Assembly: GCA_002314885.1 (NCBI GenBank)
Contig: DCHT01000017.1
Location: 47,779-80,539, forward strand
Reading direction: 5' to 3'
DNA from: Bacteroidales bacterium UBA1745
Lineage (GTDB): Bacteria; Bacteroidota; Bacteroidia; Bacteroidales; UBA932
Length of the DNA stretch: 32,761 bases
The translations under genes were made by a program, and so were the position numbers. Shown piece by piece: positions 14,162 to 21,347 of this stretch (positions are counted from its first letter, which is position 1; every line of letters begins with the position of its first letter). Below the pieces are notes generated by a model. That model did no database searches. It was not told where the DNA came from and worked only from the letters and a program-made list of their open reading frames with translations.

Positions 14162-15892
14162 ATGAGACGTTTTCTTGCCGGTATCATCGTCCTTTCGCTG
14201 AGCATTCTCAGCATCCAGGCTTCTGCAAAGACCCCGAAAACGCCGAAACTGCCTAAGGGCTGCACCATCTACGGACAGATCACGTCCGAGGGCGCGGCCC
14301 TTGCTGATGTTTTGGTGTCGGACGGAACGGACATAGTCAGGACGGACAGGAACGGATGGTATTTCCTCCGCTCAGACAAGCATCTGGGCAGCGTATTCGT
14401 GATATTCCCTTCGGGTTATGACGTGGACTCGGACGCAGGCGTACCGCAGTCCTGGCAGCATCTGGGCACGGATACGGCGGCGGAACGTCACGATTTCAGC
14501 CTGCGTCGTATGGCGTCAGGCAAATATACCGTCGTTGCCTTCACGGACCTGCATCTGGCCAATATCTTCGACGACGAGAGGCAGTTGGATGCCCTCTTCC
14601 AGGGACAGCTCAAATCTGAAGTGGCTGCCGCCAGGGAAAGGGGAGAGGCGGTCTATGGGCTCAATCTCGGCGACAGCAGCTACGACCGCTACTGGTACGA
14701 GGACGACTTCGACATCGCCGACTGGCGCGAGACTATGCGTCGCAGCGGCTTCGACTATCCGGTTTTCACTGTTATGGGCAACCACGACAACGATCCGGCC
14801 ACCCCATCCGGCCCGGACGCCGATCGTATGGCCGAGGCCCGATATCGCGAAGTGATGGGCCCGACCTGGTATTCCTTCAACCTGGGGGACATCCATTATG
14901 TGATGCTGGACAACATCATCTACCGCAATTCTCCGGGCCGCATCGACGACTGCGAGGGTGTGGCTGGCAGACGCGACTACCAGATGTGGTTCAACGACGA
15001 GGAGCTCGCCTGGCTGGACAAGGACCTTGCAACTGTCGCTCCTTCAACTCCGGTTGTAGTGGGAATGCATTCACCGCTCTTCGTGTACAAGGGCAAAAGC
15101 ATAGTGAACAAGATCCGTTTCGACGAATGTGACGCGGACAGTCTCCTGAATGTCTTCACTGCCAAGTTCAAGGACTTCGAACAGGTGCATTACGTCACCG
15201 GACATATCCACAAGAACCGTTTCTGCCGGGGCGCGGATGACACTTCCGTCTATCCTTATATATATAATGTGGTGGATCACAATATCACCAGCGGCAGCGG
15301 CACTTGGTGGCACACGGGCGCATACGGCGGCCTGCAGCTGGCCCCGGACGGTGCTCCAGCCGGCTTCGAGGTCTTCAATGTGGACGGCAGCGGCCTCTCG
15401 TGGTATTTCGTTTCGGGCGACGACGGGGCTCAGAAGCAGTTCCGTGTCTTTGATATGAACTGCGTGCGCGATTTCTACCGCAGCAACAACGCAATGAAGG
15501 CCTTTGTCCGTCACCATCCCGATTTCCGCGATTACGCTTCCCTGGAGGGCGACAACCTCGTGATGATCAACGTCTGGGCCTGGCAGCCCGACTGGACGCT
15601 CAAAGTCTACGAAATCGGAGTGGAAGGCTCTCTTCTCGCTCGTCAAGAACTGCCTGTCGCGTATAGGACGGCCGAGAACCCTCAGTACACCCTCTCCAAC
15701 AGCCTCCCTAAGGCCAACTGGCGCGATCTCTGGCCGACCAAGATCTCCAAGTCCCCAGCCCAGGAGTATATGTTCTGGGTGCAGGCCTCCAGCGCCGACA
15801 GCACTCTCGAAGTCACCGTCACTGACTCCTTCGGCCGCTCCTGGACCGAAACCGTCGAGCGCCCAAAGGCCTTCTCCAAGTTGATGAGATAG
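14162..15892 (+). CDS. Secreted calcineurin-like metallophosphoesterase
   Basis: A 576-residue protein with an N-terminal signal peptide (about 1-22). A small beta-sandwich (about 34-118: IYGQITSEGAALADVLVSDG, then DRNGWYFL) resembles the MetallophosN domain. The catalytic domain (about 120-400) shows the dinuclear-metal motifs: FTDLHL at 127-132 (Asp129, His131), GD at 170-171, GNHD at 206-209, H303 in MHSPL, and GHIH at 347-350. A C-terminal beta domain (about 425-565: VMINVWAWQPDW, LEVTVTDSFGRSW) fits MetallophosC. It would hydrolyse phosphoesters in the periplasm; the substrate is unknown. I use the ATG at 14162 instead of the TTG four codons upstream because it gives a standard signal peptide. 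Confidence 0.92.
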   Translation: MRRFLAGIIVLSLSILSIQASAKTPKTPKLPKGCTIYGQITSEGAALADVLVSDGTDIVRTDRNGWYFLRSDKHLGSVFVIFPSGYDVDSDAGVPQSWQHLGTDTAAERHDFSLRRMASGKYTVVAFTDLHLANIFDDERQLDALFQGQLKSEVAAARERGEAVYGLNLGDSSYDRYWYEDDFDIADWRETMRRSGFDYPVFTVMGNHDNDPATPSGPDADRMAEARYREVMGPTWYSFNLGDIHYVMLDNIIYRNSPGRIDDCEGVAGRRDYQMWFNDEELAWLDKDLATVAPSTPVVVGMHSPLFVYKGKSIVNKIRFDECDADSLLNVFTAKFKDFEQVHYVTGHIHKNRFCRGADDTSVYPYIYNVVDHNITSGSGTWWHTGAYGGLQLAPDGAPAGFEVFNVDGSGLSWYFVSGDDGAQKQFRVFDMNCVRDFYRSNNAMKAFVRHHPDFRDYASLEGDNLVMINVWAWQPDWTLKVYEIGVEGSLLARQELPVAYRTAENPQYTLSNSLPKANWRDLWPTKISKSPAQEYMFWVQASSADSTLEVTVTDSFGRSWTETVERPKAFSKLMR

Positions 15893-15901
15893 TTGCTTGC
15901 T

Positions 15902-15986
15902 GGGGCTGCTTTTTGCCTTGTTGCTGTTGCTCCTTGCCGGGACTGCTTTTGCCTTGTTGCTGTTGCTCCTTGCTGGGACTGCTTTG
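15902..15986. repeat. Tandem repeat of about 36 bp, 2.3 copies
   Basis: Units start at 15902, 15939 and 15975 and share CTTGTTGCTGTTGCTCCTTG. The array fills the gap between the phosphoesterase stop and the left 148-bp repeat of the transposase unit. Frames across it are open in several phases but resemble no protein, so I regard it as non-coding. Confidence 0.8.
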
Positions 15987-15991
15987 AACCC

Positions 15992-16139
15992 GATTTTCGT
16001 TGAGCACGTCAATGTGCCTTCTGTCGCCTCCAGTGCCATTTTTGTGTGCTCAACTACCACGAAAAGACCGAATTGAGCACGCTGATTGCCCTTATGCGCT
16101 ATCTGTGCCACTTCCCGGTGCTCAACGATTTGCGAGTTG
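15992..16139. repeat. 148-bp direct repeat, left copy
   Basis: Contains two inverted pairs: TTGAGCAC at 16000-16007 with GTGCTCAA at 16046-16053, and TTGAGCAC at 16073-16080 with GTGCTCAA at 16118-16125. It ends GATTTGCGAGTTG, 22 bases from the stop codon of the transposase gene. Confidence 0.9.
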
Positions 16140-16161
16140 CTGATAGTAGTCTTCCTGGTTC

Positions 16162-17139
16162 TTAGATCAGATCGGCAACTTCGGAATAGGAAATTCCGCA
16201 AAGCCTGCAGATCTGCTTCAAAGATGAGTTGTACTTGGATTTCAGGGATTTTGCCAGGCGTACCCTTTGCCAGGTGTCCAATGTTTTTACGGTCTTGCAT
16301 CCGAACATCGACAGGCACATCTCGTTCTTATGTTGACGCATTTCTTGCATTGGAAGCAGCAAATTTGAGATGCTGCCTCCGCGGGCCTCGATTTCCTCTT
16401 CTTTGTTCTGCCCCATAAAGTAGTTGAAGCTTTTTACCGATTTGAATATCCTTTCGACCAGTGTAGATGCCACATAGTCGCCGGGGAAGATCATTCCGTT
16501 AATAACCCGCACATCAGTTGCCAGATGATATCTCGACTTTGTCAGATTTCGTATCTGCCTCACACCTTTATCGCCGAGAGTATCTGCTGTTTTTAGTGAT
16601 TCGACCCAACTTGGTCTTGACCAAACTGGACAATCAGAGGCGAAATACAGTGCTCCGCTGGACCACGGGTATGTCTGAGGCATACATCGTATCCCGCCGA
16701 TTGTCGGATTTCGCAGTGTATAGCATATTGCCGTTTTCAGATAGGTGTCTGTTCCTATTTTTTGGTGACTGATAGTTATCTCGCTCAACTTGTTGTTCTC
16801 TTTATACTTTAGAAAGAAGTATCTCGAAGTACGTTGAACATAGTCGTGCATAAACCGGTTACACTCAGAATACTCTCCGTACAGAATAAAATGAACGTGA
16901 GTGTCCATCAGTACAAAAGCCAAAATGATGACTTTATACTTGGAACACACGACGTAAATACGGTTCATTCCGTCAATAAAGTCCGATTCGTCGTAATACA
17001 TTTCTTCAACCGTCTTCCCATCGGTGTAGAAATGCCAGCAATTTTTAACGGTGATTGTCTGCCCTTTGATGAAGGGCTGATTCAGGCCAAGGTCCAATTC
17101 AACCTGGGCAAGCAGCTTTTTCGAAATCTCCATACACAT
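16162..17139 (-). CDS. REP-associated tyrosine transposase-like (Y1/HUH) protein
   Basis: A 325-residue Y1-type transposase/nuclease of the IS200-like superfamily. The HUH motif is HVH at 81-83 inside FVLMDTHVHFILYG. The presumed nucleophile is Tyr140 in AICYTLRNPTIGG, matching the Y-x-x-x-NP block of RAYT proteins, and YPWSSG follows at 157-162 as in that family. The C-terminus (about 285-325, LKQICRLCGISYSEVADLI) is a helix-turn-helix found in RAYTs. Such enzymes nick and join single-stranded DNA at REP hairpins and are usually single-copy domesticated genes. The key residues are intact. It has its own promoter and is bounded on both sides by hairpin-bearing direct repeats. The second Met (codon 3) is an alternative start. 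Confidence 0.87.
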   Translation of the reverse strand: MCMEISKKLLAQVELDLGLNQPFIKGQTITVKNCWHFYTDGKTVEEMYYDESDFIDGMNRIYVVCSKYKVIILAFVLMDTHVHFILYGEYSECNRFMHDYVQRTSRYFFLKYKENNKLSEITISHQKIGTDTYLKTAICYTLRNPTIGGIRCMPQTYPWSSGALYFASDCPVWSRPSWVESLKTADTLGDKGVRQIRNLTKSRYHLATDVRVINGMIFPGDYVASTLVERIFKSVKSFNYFMGQNKEEEIEARGGSISNLLLPMQEMRQHKNEMCLSMFGCKTVKTLDTWQRVRLAKSLKSKYNSSLKQICRLCGISYSEVADLI

Positions 17140-17164
17140 ACCTTTAACACACAGCGGCTTGTTA

Positions 17165-17172
17165 CAAAGGTA
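17165..17172 (-). promoter_or_regulatory. -7 box of the transposase gene promoter
   Basis: The minus strand reads TACCTTTG, with TTG about 20 bases upstream: a good -33/-7 pair for this phylum. It lies 26 bases before the ATG, inside the unit and outside the right 148-bp repeat. Confidence 0.6.
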
Positions 17173-17198
17173 GTAAAGTGTTCAGGTATTTGCAACGT

Positions 17199-17346
17199 GA
17201 TTTTCGTTGAGCACGCTAATGTGCCTCCTACTGTCTCCAGTGCCATTTTTGTGTGCTCAACTACCACGAAAAGACCGCGTTGAGCACACTGATTGCCTAT
17301 ACGCGCTATCTGGACCATTTTCTTGTGCTCAACGATTTGCGAGTTG
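17199..17346. repeat. 148-bp direct repeat, right copy
   Basis: The same length and orientation as the left copy, with the four TTGAGCAC/GTGCTCAA arms at matching offsets (first arm at 17207). The final 13 bases, GATTTGCGAGTTG, occur a third time at 17371-17383, 37 bases further on. Confidence 0.9.
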
Positions 17347-17385
17347 GGCTTCTCATTGATTCCGGTTGACGATTTGCGAGTTGAG

Positions 17386-17471
17386 GTAGTGTGAAAGTAG
17401 TGTGAAAGTAGTGTGAAAGTAGTCGAAAGTAGTCGAAAGTGGTTCAGAAGTAGTGCAGAAGTGGTGCAGAA
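17386..17471 (+). repeat. Tandem 10-11 bp array that evolves into a palindrome
   Basis: Eight consecutive units: GTAGTGTGAAA three times, GTAGTCGAAA twice, then GTGGTTCAGAA, GTAGTGCAGAA and GTGGTGCAGAA. The next partial unit GTAGTG continues into palindrome copy E. No spacers are present, so it is not a CRISPR array. No gene is visible from 17140 to 17568. Confidence 0.9.
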
Positions 17472-17496
17472 GTAGTGGCACTAGTACTGCACCACT
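17460..17496 (-). repeat. Dispersed palindrome, copy E
   Basis: A 37-base palindrome from AGTGGTGCAGAAG to AGTACTGCACCACT. Read on the minus strand it aligns with copies A-D (ACTAGTGCCACTACTTCTGC). Its left half consists of the last units of the 11-bp array. Confidence 0.88.
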
Positions 17497-17530
17497 TTTC
17501 CCAGGAAAAGTCCCTCGGCAGAGGGGCTTT
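17494..17530. repeat. Two overlapping hairpins
   Basis: ACTTTTCC/GGAAAAGT (17494-17511) is perfect around a CA loop. It overlaps a second stem, AAAGTCCCTC/GAGGGGCTTT (17507-17530, one G.T pair, loop GGCA). The second may act as an extra terminator downstream of tRNA-Asp. Confidence 0.65.
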
Positions 17531-17567
17531 ATAAAAACAAAAAGAGTCAGCATTTCTGCTGACTCTT
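17531..17567 (-). terminator. Intrinsic terminator of tRNA-Asp
   Basis: On the minus strand an 11-bp perfect stem (AAGAGTCAGCA with TGCTGACTCTT, loop GAAA) is followed by TTTTGTTTTT, immediately after the tRNA gene. Confidence 0.88.
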
Positions 17568-17568
17568 G

Positions 17569-17642
17569 CGGTGCGGACGAGACTCGAACTCGCGACCCCC
17601 GGCGTGACAGGCCGGTATTCTAACCGACTGAACTACCGCACC
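17569..17642 (-). tRNA. tRNA-Asp (GTC)
   Basis: The minus strand gives a complete cloverleaf: acceptor GGTGCGG/CCGCACC, D arm with AGTTCAGTCGGTTAGAAT, anticodon loop CTGTCAC with anticodon GTC, T arm with GAGTTCGAGTCTC, discriminator G. CCA is not encoded. The end coordinate includes the discriminator. Confidence 0.96.
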
Positions 17643-17672
17643 AATCGGTCACTTTCTTTCGGAAAGCGGATG

Positions 17673-17680
17673 CAAATATA
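17673..17680 (-). promoter_or_regulatory. -7 box of the tRNA-Asp promoter
   Basis: TATATTTG on the minus strand, 30 bases before the mature tRNA 5' end. Confidence 0.55.
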
Positions 17681-17738
17681 GCGCTAATTTTTGAACTACC
17701 AAAACTTTCTACGCTTTTTTGCTCCGATTTGTACCATT

Positions 17739-19277
17739 TTATGCTGGCAGCTGGCCGAGAACCTCGAATACTGGCTTGCCGTCGACGATGCTCATACGAT
17801 AGACTGTGTCATCTACCTTGTAGTAGTCGTGGCCACCGAGATTGATGGTCTCGTAGTCGTCAGGAAGTGTCTCTACAATCGCGCCTGCTGGAGGTACGAT
17901 GGTGACGTACTGTCCGTTCTGGAGAACGTAGAAGGTGCCGTCGTTGTAGTAGTAGGTAACGTTCGCGTCAGCGTAGCTCTGGATGAGTCCGAGGCTGGCT
18001 GCGAGGCTGGATGAACCTGCTGCCTTGGCGGTGCCGGCGCTGATCGCTGAATTCTGGGCCGCGATGGTCGCATTGTTCTGGGCGATGATAGCGTTCTGCT
18101 CCTGGATGGTAGCGTAGTTCTCGTTGATTACCTGGTTGGTATTGTTGACGGTGTTGTAGTATGCCATCCTTACTTCCATAAGCTCGAGCTCATAGAGGTC
18201 CCTGTCGATCCAGGTGCCGTAAGGTGGGCGGCAAACGTAGTAGTAACCATCCCAATATCTGTAGTAGAGACCGTCGTAGTACCAGTAGTCGTGGCCCCAG
18301 TAGCGGTGATGGATGCAGCCGTGAGGCAGCATATCGATGTGGTATCCGTAGTAGTGAGGACCACGGTGGTGGAACCTTGACGGAGCATCGTGGCGGATTG
18401 CTGGCCTGTCGTGAGGCGCAACCCTTGGCTCGCGATGGTTGTTGGACATTCCTGCAGGACGCATCCTGTCAGGATCAGGGTTTCCGCTGTAGCGGCTGCT
18501 GGAGTTGCTAGGCTTTACTGCGCCAGGAGCGCCTGCACCAGGAGTTCCAGTACCAGGAGTACCGGCGTCGTTAGGCCTTACGCCCTGTCCGCCTCTGGTC
18601 ATTGAGCTTGTAGCTGCAGTTGACCTGCCGCCTGCGTTTGCAGGAGTAGTGGCCGGAGCTGTTGTTACCCTTCCGCCAGGAACGGTAGCGGTGCTTCTGG
18701 TACCAGCTGAAGGTACAGTCGCAGTGCTTCTGCCAGGAGCAGGAGTGGTGGTGCGTCCAGGAGTTACGCTGCTAGTCGCAGGTCTGCTAGGAGTAGTCGT
18801 TACAGGACGGCTCGGAGTCGTAGCGGTGGATCTGCTAGGAGTAGCGGTTGTGGACCTGCTAGGAGTCGTTGCAGTGGACCTTCCGTAAGAAGATGAACTG
18901 CCGCTGCTTGGGCGGGCGCTTGAGCTGCTGTGGCTCGGAGTCGAGCTTGATCGGCTAGGTGTGTAGCTGCTGCGGCTTGAGCTTGAACTTGAGCTTGAGC
19001 GGCTAGGTGAGTAGCTGCTGCTGGAGCGTGTGCTGCTTGAGCTTGAACTTGAGCTTGAGCGGCTATAGCTGGAAGAGCTGTGGCTGCCGCCGGAATAAGA
19101 GGAACTGCTGTGGCCGCCACCTGAGTAGGATGAGCCACCGCGTGAAGAGGATGAGGTAGAGCTGTGTGAGCCCGAACTTGATGAACCTCCGCGTGATTGA
19201 GCGAAAGATGTTGCAGGAACTGCTGCAAGGGCGGTCGCCATTGTGGCGATGAGCGCCAGACGGATCATTTCTTTCAT
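17739..19277 (-). CDS. Secreted Ser/Thr-rich protein with a DUF6515-type C-terminus
   Basis: A 512-residue protein starting at the ATG at 19277 (MKEMIRLALIATMATALAA), which gives a clean signal peptide ending near FAQ; an in-frame extension 30 codons upstream runs into the preceding gene and is unlikely. After cleavage come a Ser/Gly-rich tract (about 30-125) and a Thr/Pro/Arg tract with repeated TPSR (about 125-190). A His/Tyr/Trp-rich block follows (HHRYWGHDYWYYDGLYYRYW, about 315-350), then an Asn/Gln/Ala helix (IQEQNAIIAQNNATIAAQNS) and a C-terminal beta domain with VTIVPPAGAIVETLP and GHDYYKVDDTVYR, the DUF6515 pattern. Function unknown; it looks like a cell-surface or envelope protein. 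It lies 71 bases downstream of the anSME-like gene. Confidence 0.75.
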   Translation of the reverse strand: MKEMIRLALIATMATALAAVPATSFAQSRGGSSSSGSHSSTSSSSRGGSSYSGGGHSSSSYSGGSHSSSSYSRSSSSSSSSSTRSSSSYSPSRSSSSSSSSRSSYTPSRSSSTPSHSSSSARPSSGSSSSYGRSTATTPSRSTTATPSRSTATTPSRPVTTTPSRPATSSVTPGRTTTPAPGRSTATVPSAGTRSTATVPGGRVTTAPATTPANAGGRSTAATSSMTRGGQGVRPNDAGTPGTGTPGAGAPGAVKPSNSSSRYSGNPDPDRMRPAGMSNNHREPRVAPHDRPAIRHDAPSRFHHRGPHYYGYHIDMLPHGCIHHRYWGHDYWYYDGLYYRYWDGYYYVCRPPYGTWIDRDLYELELMEVRMAYYNTVNNTNQVINENYATIQEQNAIIAQNNATIAAQNSAISAGTAKAAGSSSLAASLGLIQSYADANVTYYYNDGTFYVLQNGQYVTIVPPAGAIVETLPDDYETINLGGHDYYKVDDTVYRMSIVDGKPVFEVLGQLPA

Positions 19278-19348
19278 AGTATTTCGGGTTTTAAAATGTT
19301 TCTGACTGTGTATAATGCAATGGGAGTGCCAAAGTACTGAAAATTTTT

Positions 19349-20629
19349 CTATTTCATTCGCGCCCACGCCATAACGGCTGCGGGAGCGGTCTCTTTCAGC
19401 AGGCAGTCCTTCATAAAATCCATATACGGAGCGACGTGGCTGAAGAAGAGTCTGTAGCCGTCGCAGAGGGTGTTGAGGCCGGTCTCGCCCGACTCGGTCA
19501 GATTGAATCTGTGCTTAGGGCATTCGCCGTGGCAGGCCTTGAACCATTGGCACTTCAAGCATTTGTGAGGCAATGAGTTACGCTTTTCGATGCCGAATTT
19601 GGTCTGGGCGGGAGAGTCCATCATCTCGGCGAGGCTGTCGGTGGCGATGTTGCCTATTTTATACTTCGGATATACGAAATGGTCGCAGCAATAGACGTCG
19701 CCGTTGTGCTCGATGATGCTGTTGCCGCCGCAGGTCTCGGCATAGACGCAGGTGCCAGGCTGGGCGCCTACCCAACCGGCGAGGGTTGAATCGAAGAGAT
19801 TGACGAAATACCTGCCGACGTCGTTGCGCACCCAGTAGTCGAATATTTCGTTCATAAACTTGCCATATCCGATGGCGGAAACGGACCAAGGAGCCAGTTG
19901 GGCGCCTTCGGTGGCGGGATCGACTATGAATGGACGGGCGCCTTTGTTCGGTTTGCCGGCGGCTGTAAGCGGGTATTTTATATGCTCGACGACAGGCATA
20001 AACTGCATATACTGACTGCCGAGGGACTTCATAAAGTTGTAGACCTCGAGGCCGTGGCCCTCGCTGGACTTGTTGACCGTGGTCATCGTATTGTACTGAA
20101 CTCCTGTGCGGTAGAGCAGTTCTATGCCGCGGATGACCTTCTGGAGGGTTGGGTTGCCGCCTTTGTCGCGACGGTATCTGTCGTGGACGATGGCGGGGCC
20201 GTCAACTGATACTCCCACTAGGAAGTTATTGTCCTTCAGGAAGTTGGCCCATTCCTGGGTAAGCAGGGTACCATTGGTCTGCAGGGTGTTGAGTATCTTC
20301 TTGTCCTTGCCGTATTTCTGCTCGAGTTCGATGGCCTTGCGATAGAAATCCAGGCCCATCACAAGGGGTTCACCGCCGTGCCAGTTGAAGCAGATTTCGG
20401 GCACCTCGTTGGACTCGATATACTTGCGGATGCAGGTCTCGAGCATCTCGAGGCTCATCTTAGGCTCCTTGCCGCCGTAGATTTCAGCCTTGTCGAGATA
20501 GTAGCAGTAGTGGCAGTCCAGGTTGCAGAGGGAACCTGCCGGCTTGATCATCAGATTGAACGCGCGAGGTCCGGAGATGCGCTGTGCATCCCCGAAGGTC
20601 AATGTTCCGCTGAGTGCTTTGTCTGCCAT
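19349..20629 (-). CDS. Anaerobic sulfatase-maturating enzyme-like radical SAM/SPASM protein
   Basis: A 426-residue protein from the ATG at 20629. The radical SAM cluster motif is CNLDCHYC (Cys35, Cys39, Cys42), preceded by FNLMIKPAGSL as in anaerobic sulfatase-maturating enzymes (anSME; chuR in Bacteroides). The SPASM region holds further Cys ligands: CVYAETCGGN, DVYCCDHF, then CLKCQWFKACHGECPKHRF. The family oxidises an active-site Cys or Ser of sulfatases to formylglycine. No sulfatase gene is visible in this window, so its substrate must be encoded elsewhere or be something different. Its start overlaps the stop of the M15-like gene by one base (TAATG), so translation is probably coupled. 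Confidence 0.9.
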   Translation of the reverse strand: MADKALSGTLTFGDAQRISGPRAFNLMIKPAGSLCNLDCHYCYYLDKAEIYGGKEPKMSLEMLETCIRKYIESNEVPEICFNWHGGEPLVMGLDFYRKAIELEQKYGKDKKILNTLQTNGTLLTQEWANFLKDNNFLVGVSVDGPAIVHDRYRRDKGGNPTLQKVIRGIELLYRTGVQYNTMTTVNKSSEGHGLEVYNFMKSLGSQYMQFMPVVEHIKYPLTAAGKPNKGARPFIVDPATEGAQLAPWSVSAIGYGKFMNEIFDYWVRNDVGRYFVNLFDSTLAGWVGAQPGTCVYAETCGGNSIIEHNGDVYCCDHFVYPKYKIGNIATDSLAEMMDSPAQTKFGIEKRNSLPHKCLKCQWFKACHGECPKHRFNLTESGETGLNTLCDGYRLFFSHVAPYMDFMKDCLLKETAPAAVMAWARMK

Positions 20630-21342
20630 TATCTGTCCGGATGTCTTGGGTCGATTCTGCTGGTGATGTGGAAGCAACTTTCCTTGTACTCGTATTTGAC
20701 GTAGCACCTGCCGGCCTTCTGCTCGTCCCTGAGAACTTCGGCGAGGACGCCTCGGTACTGATCCCAGGTGGCGTTGTAGCGCTCCGGGAGGTCCCAGGAT
20801 GCCCAGGCTATGTCGAAGGTGCAGCCGTAGCAGTGGGAGGAATTCGGAGAGGCGTTCACATTGCCTGCACGGCGCAGTTTCTCCACGTCCGCCTTAGTCC
20901 TGAGGACTGAGGTGACCTTGAAGCGCACCGGCAGTATGTTCTTGGCTTTCAATGAGTCACAGAAGTTTCTGCCCAGTTCGTCAAGCAGCAGGGAGCCGCT
21001 CTTGCAGAGGTATGGAACTGAATGGGTGAGTTCGTCCACCACGTAGTATTTGTTGTCCTCGATGAGCACGAGCTTGTCTGCCTTGACTTCCTCCCTGTCC
21101 TTCGGGGCTTCCTTGAGGCCGTATTTGAGGCCGGCCTCCACGTGGAGCGGATTGAGGTCGTTGAACTGTCCCTTGAGATTGCGTATGGTAGGGAAGTAGT
21201 TGGACGGGATGATGGGCTCCGGCTCCGGTTCGACCCTCTTGCAGTGCTTTGCGCAGGTGCTGATGAGGATGATCGCTACGATTCCACCAAGTATGGCCCA
21301 GAGGGCTCTCCTGTATTTCTTCTTGAGTCTTCTACGGCCCAT
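20629..21342 (-). CDS. Membrane-anchored M15-like peptidase (DUF5715-type)
   Basis: A 237-residue protein with a basic N-terminus and one transmembrane segment (about 13-30), so anchored with its domain in the periplasm. The C-terminal domain carries SSHCYGCTFDI (168-178), matching the S-x-H-x-x-G-x-x-x-D zinc motif of D,D-carboxypeptidases of family M15, and FHIT with His225 as a further zinc ligand. His170, Asp177 and His225 are therefore the expected ligands. It probably trims or binds peptidoglycan stem peptides; catalysis is inferred. It lies five bases after the ABC-F gene and overlaps the anSME-like gene by one base. Confidence 0.8.
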   Translation of the reverse strand: MGRRRLKKKYRRALWAILGGIVAIILISTCAKHCKRVEPEPEPIIPSNYFPTIRNLKGQFNDLNPLHVEAGLKYGLKEAPKDREEVKADKLVLIEDNKYYVVDELTHSVPYLCKSGSLLLDELGRNFCDSLKAKNILPVRFKVTSVLRTKADVEKLRRAGNVNASPNSSHCYGCTFDIAWASWDLPERYNATWDQYRGVLAEVLRDEQKAGRCYVKYEYKESCFHITSRIDPRHPDR

Positions 21343-21347
21343 ATATA

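Larger units (their letters stand above)
15992..17346 (-). mobile_element. RAYT-like transposase gene flanked by 148-bp direct repeats
   Basis: A unit of 1355 bp: the right 148-bp repeat, a promoter, a Y1 transposase gene and the left 148-bp repeat. The two repeats have equal length, align without gaps and differ at about 19 positions. All four 8-base arms (TTGAGCAC or its complement) are unchanged in each copy. I see no separate short target duplication, so this may be an immobile, REP-associated locus and not a classic insertion sequence. Confidence 0.65.

Noticed and set aside
15071..16318. A 415-codon minus-strand frame crossing the phosphoesterase gene, the 36-bp tandem and the left 148-bp repeat
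   Set aside because: It combines the complement of a well-supported gene with repeat sequence; the product has no plausible domain.
15992..17346. The two 148-bp repeats as a conserved peptide-coding element (both are open in one minus frame and share FVVVEHTKMALE)
   Set aside because: Many of the differences between copies change the residue while the hairpin arms stay fixed, which points to selection on DNA or RNA structure and not on protein.
17386..17471. A CRISPR array
   Set aside because: The units are 10-11 bp with no spacers and no cas genes are nearby.
18780..19200. DNA-level repeats (CTTGAGCTTGAACTTGAGC and similar) as a repeat array
   Set aside because: They are the codons of the Ser-rich and TPSR tracts of the secreted protein and need no other explanation.
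19277..19367. A 30-codon N-terminal extension of the DUF6515-type protein
   Set aside because: It would overlap the upstream anSME-like gene and bury the signal peptide.
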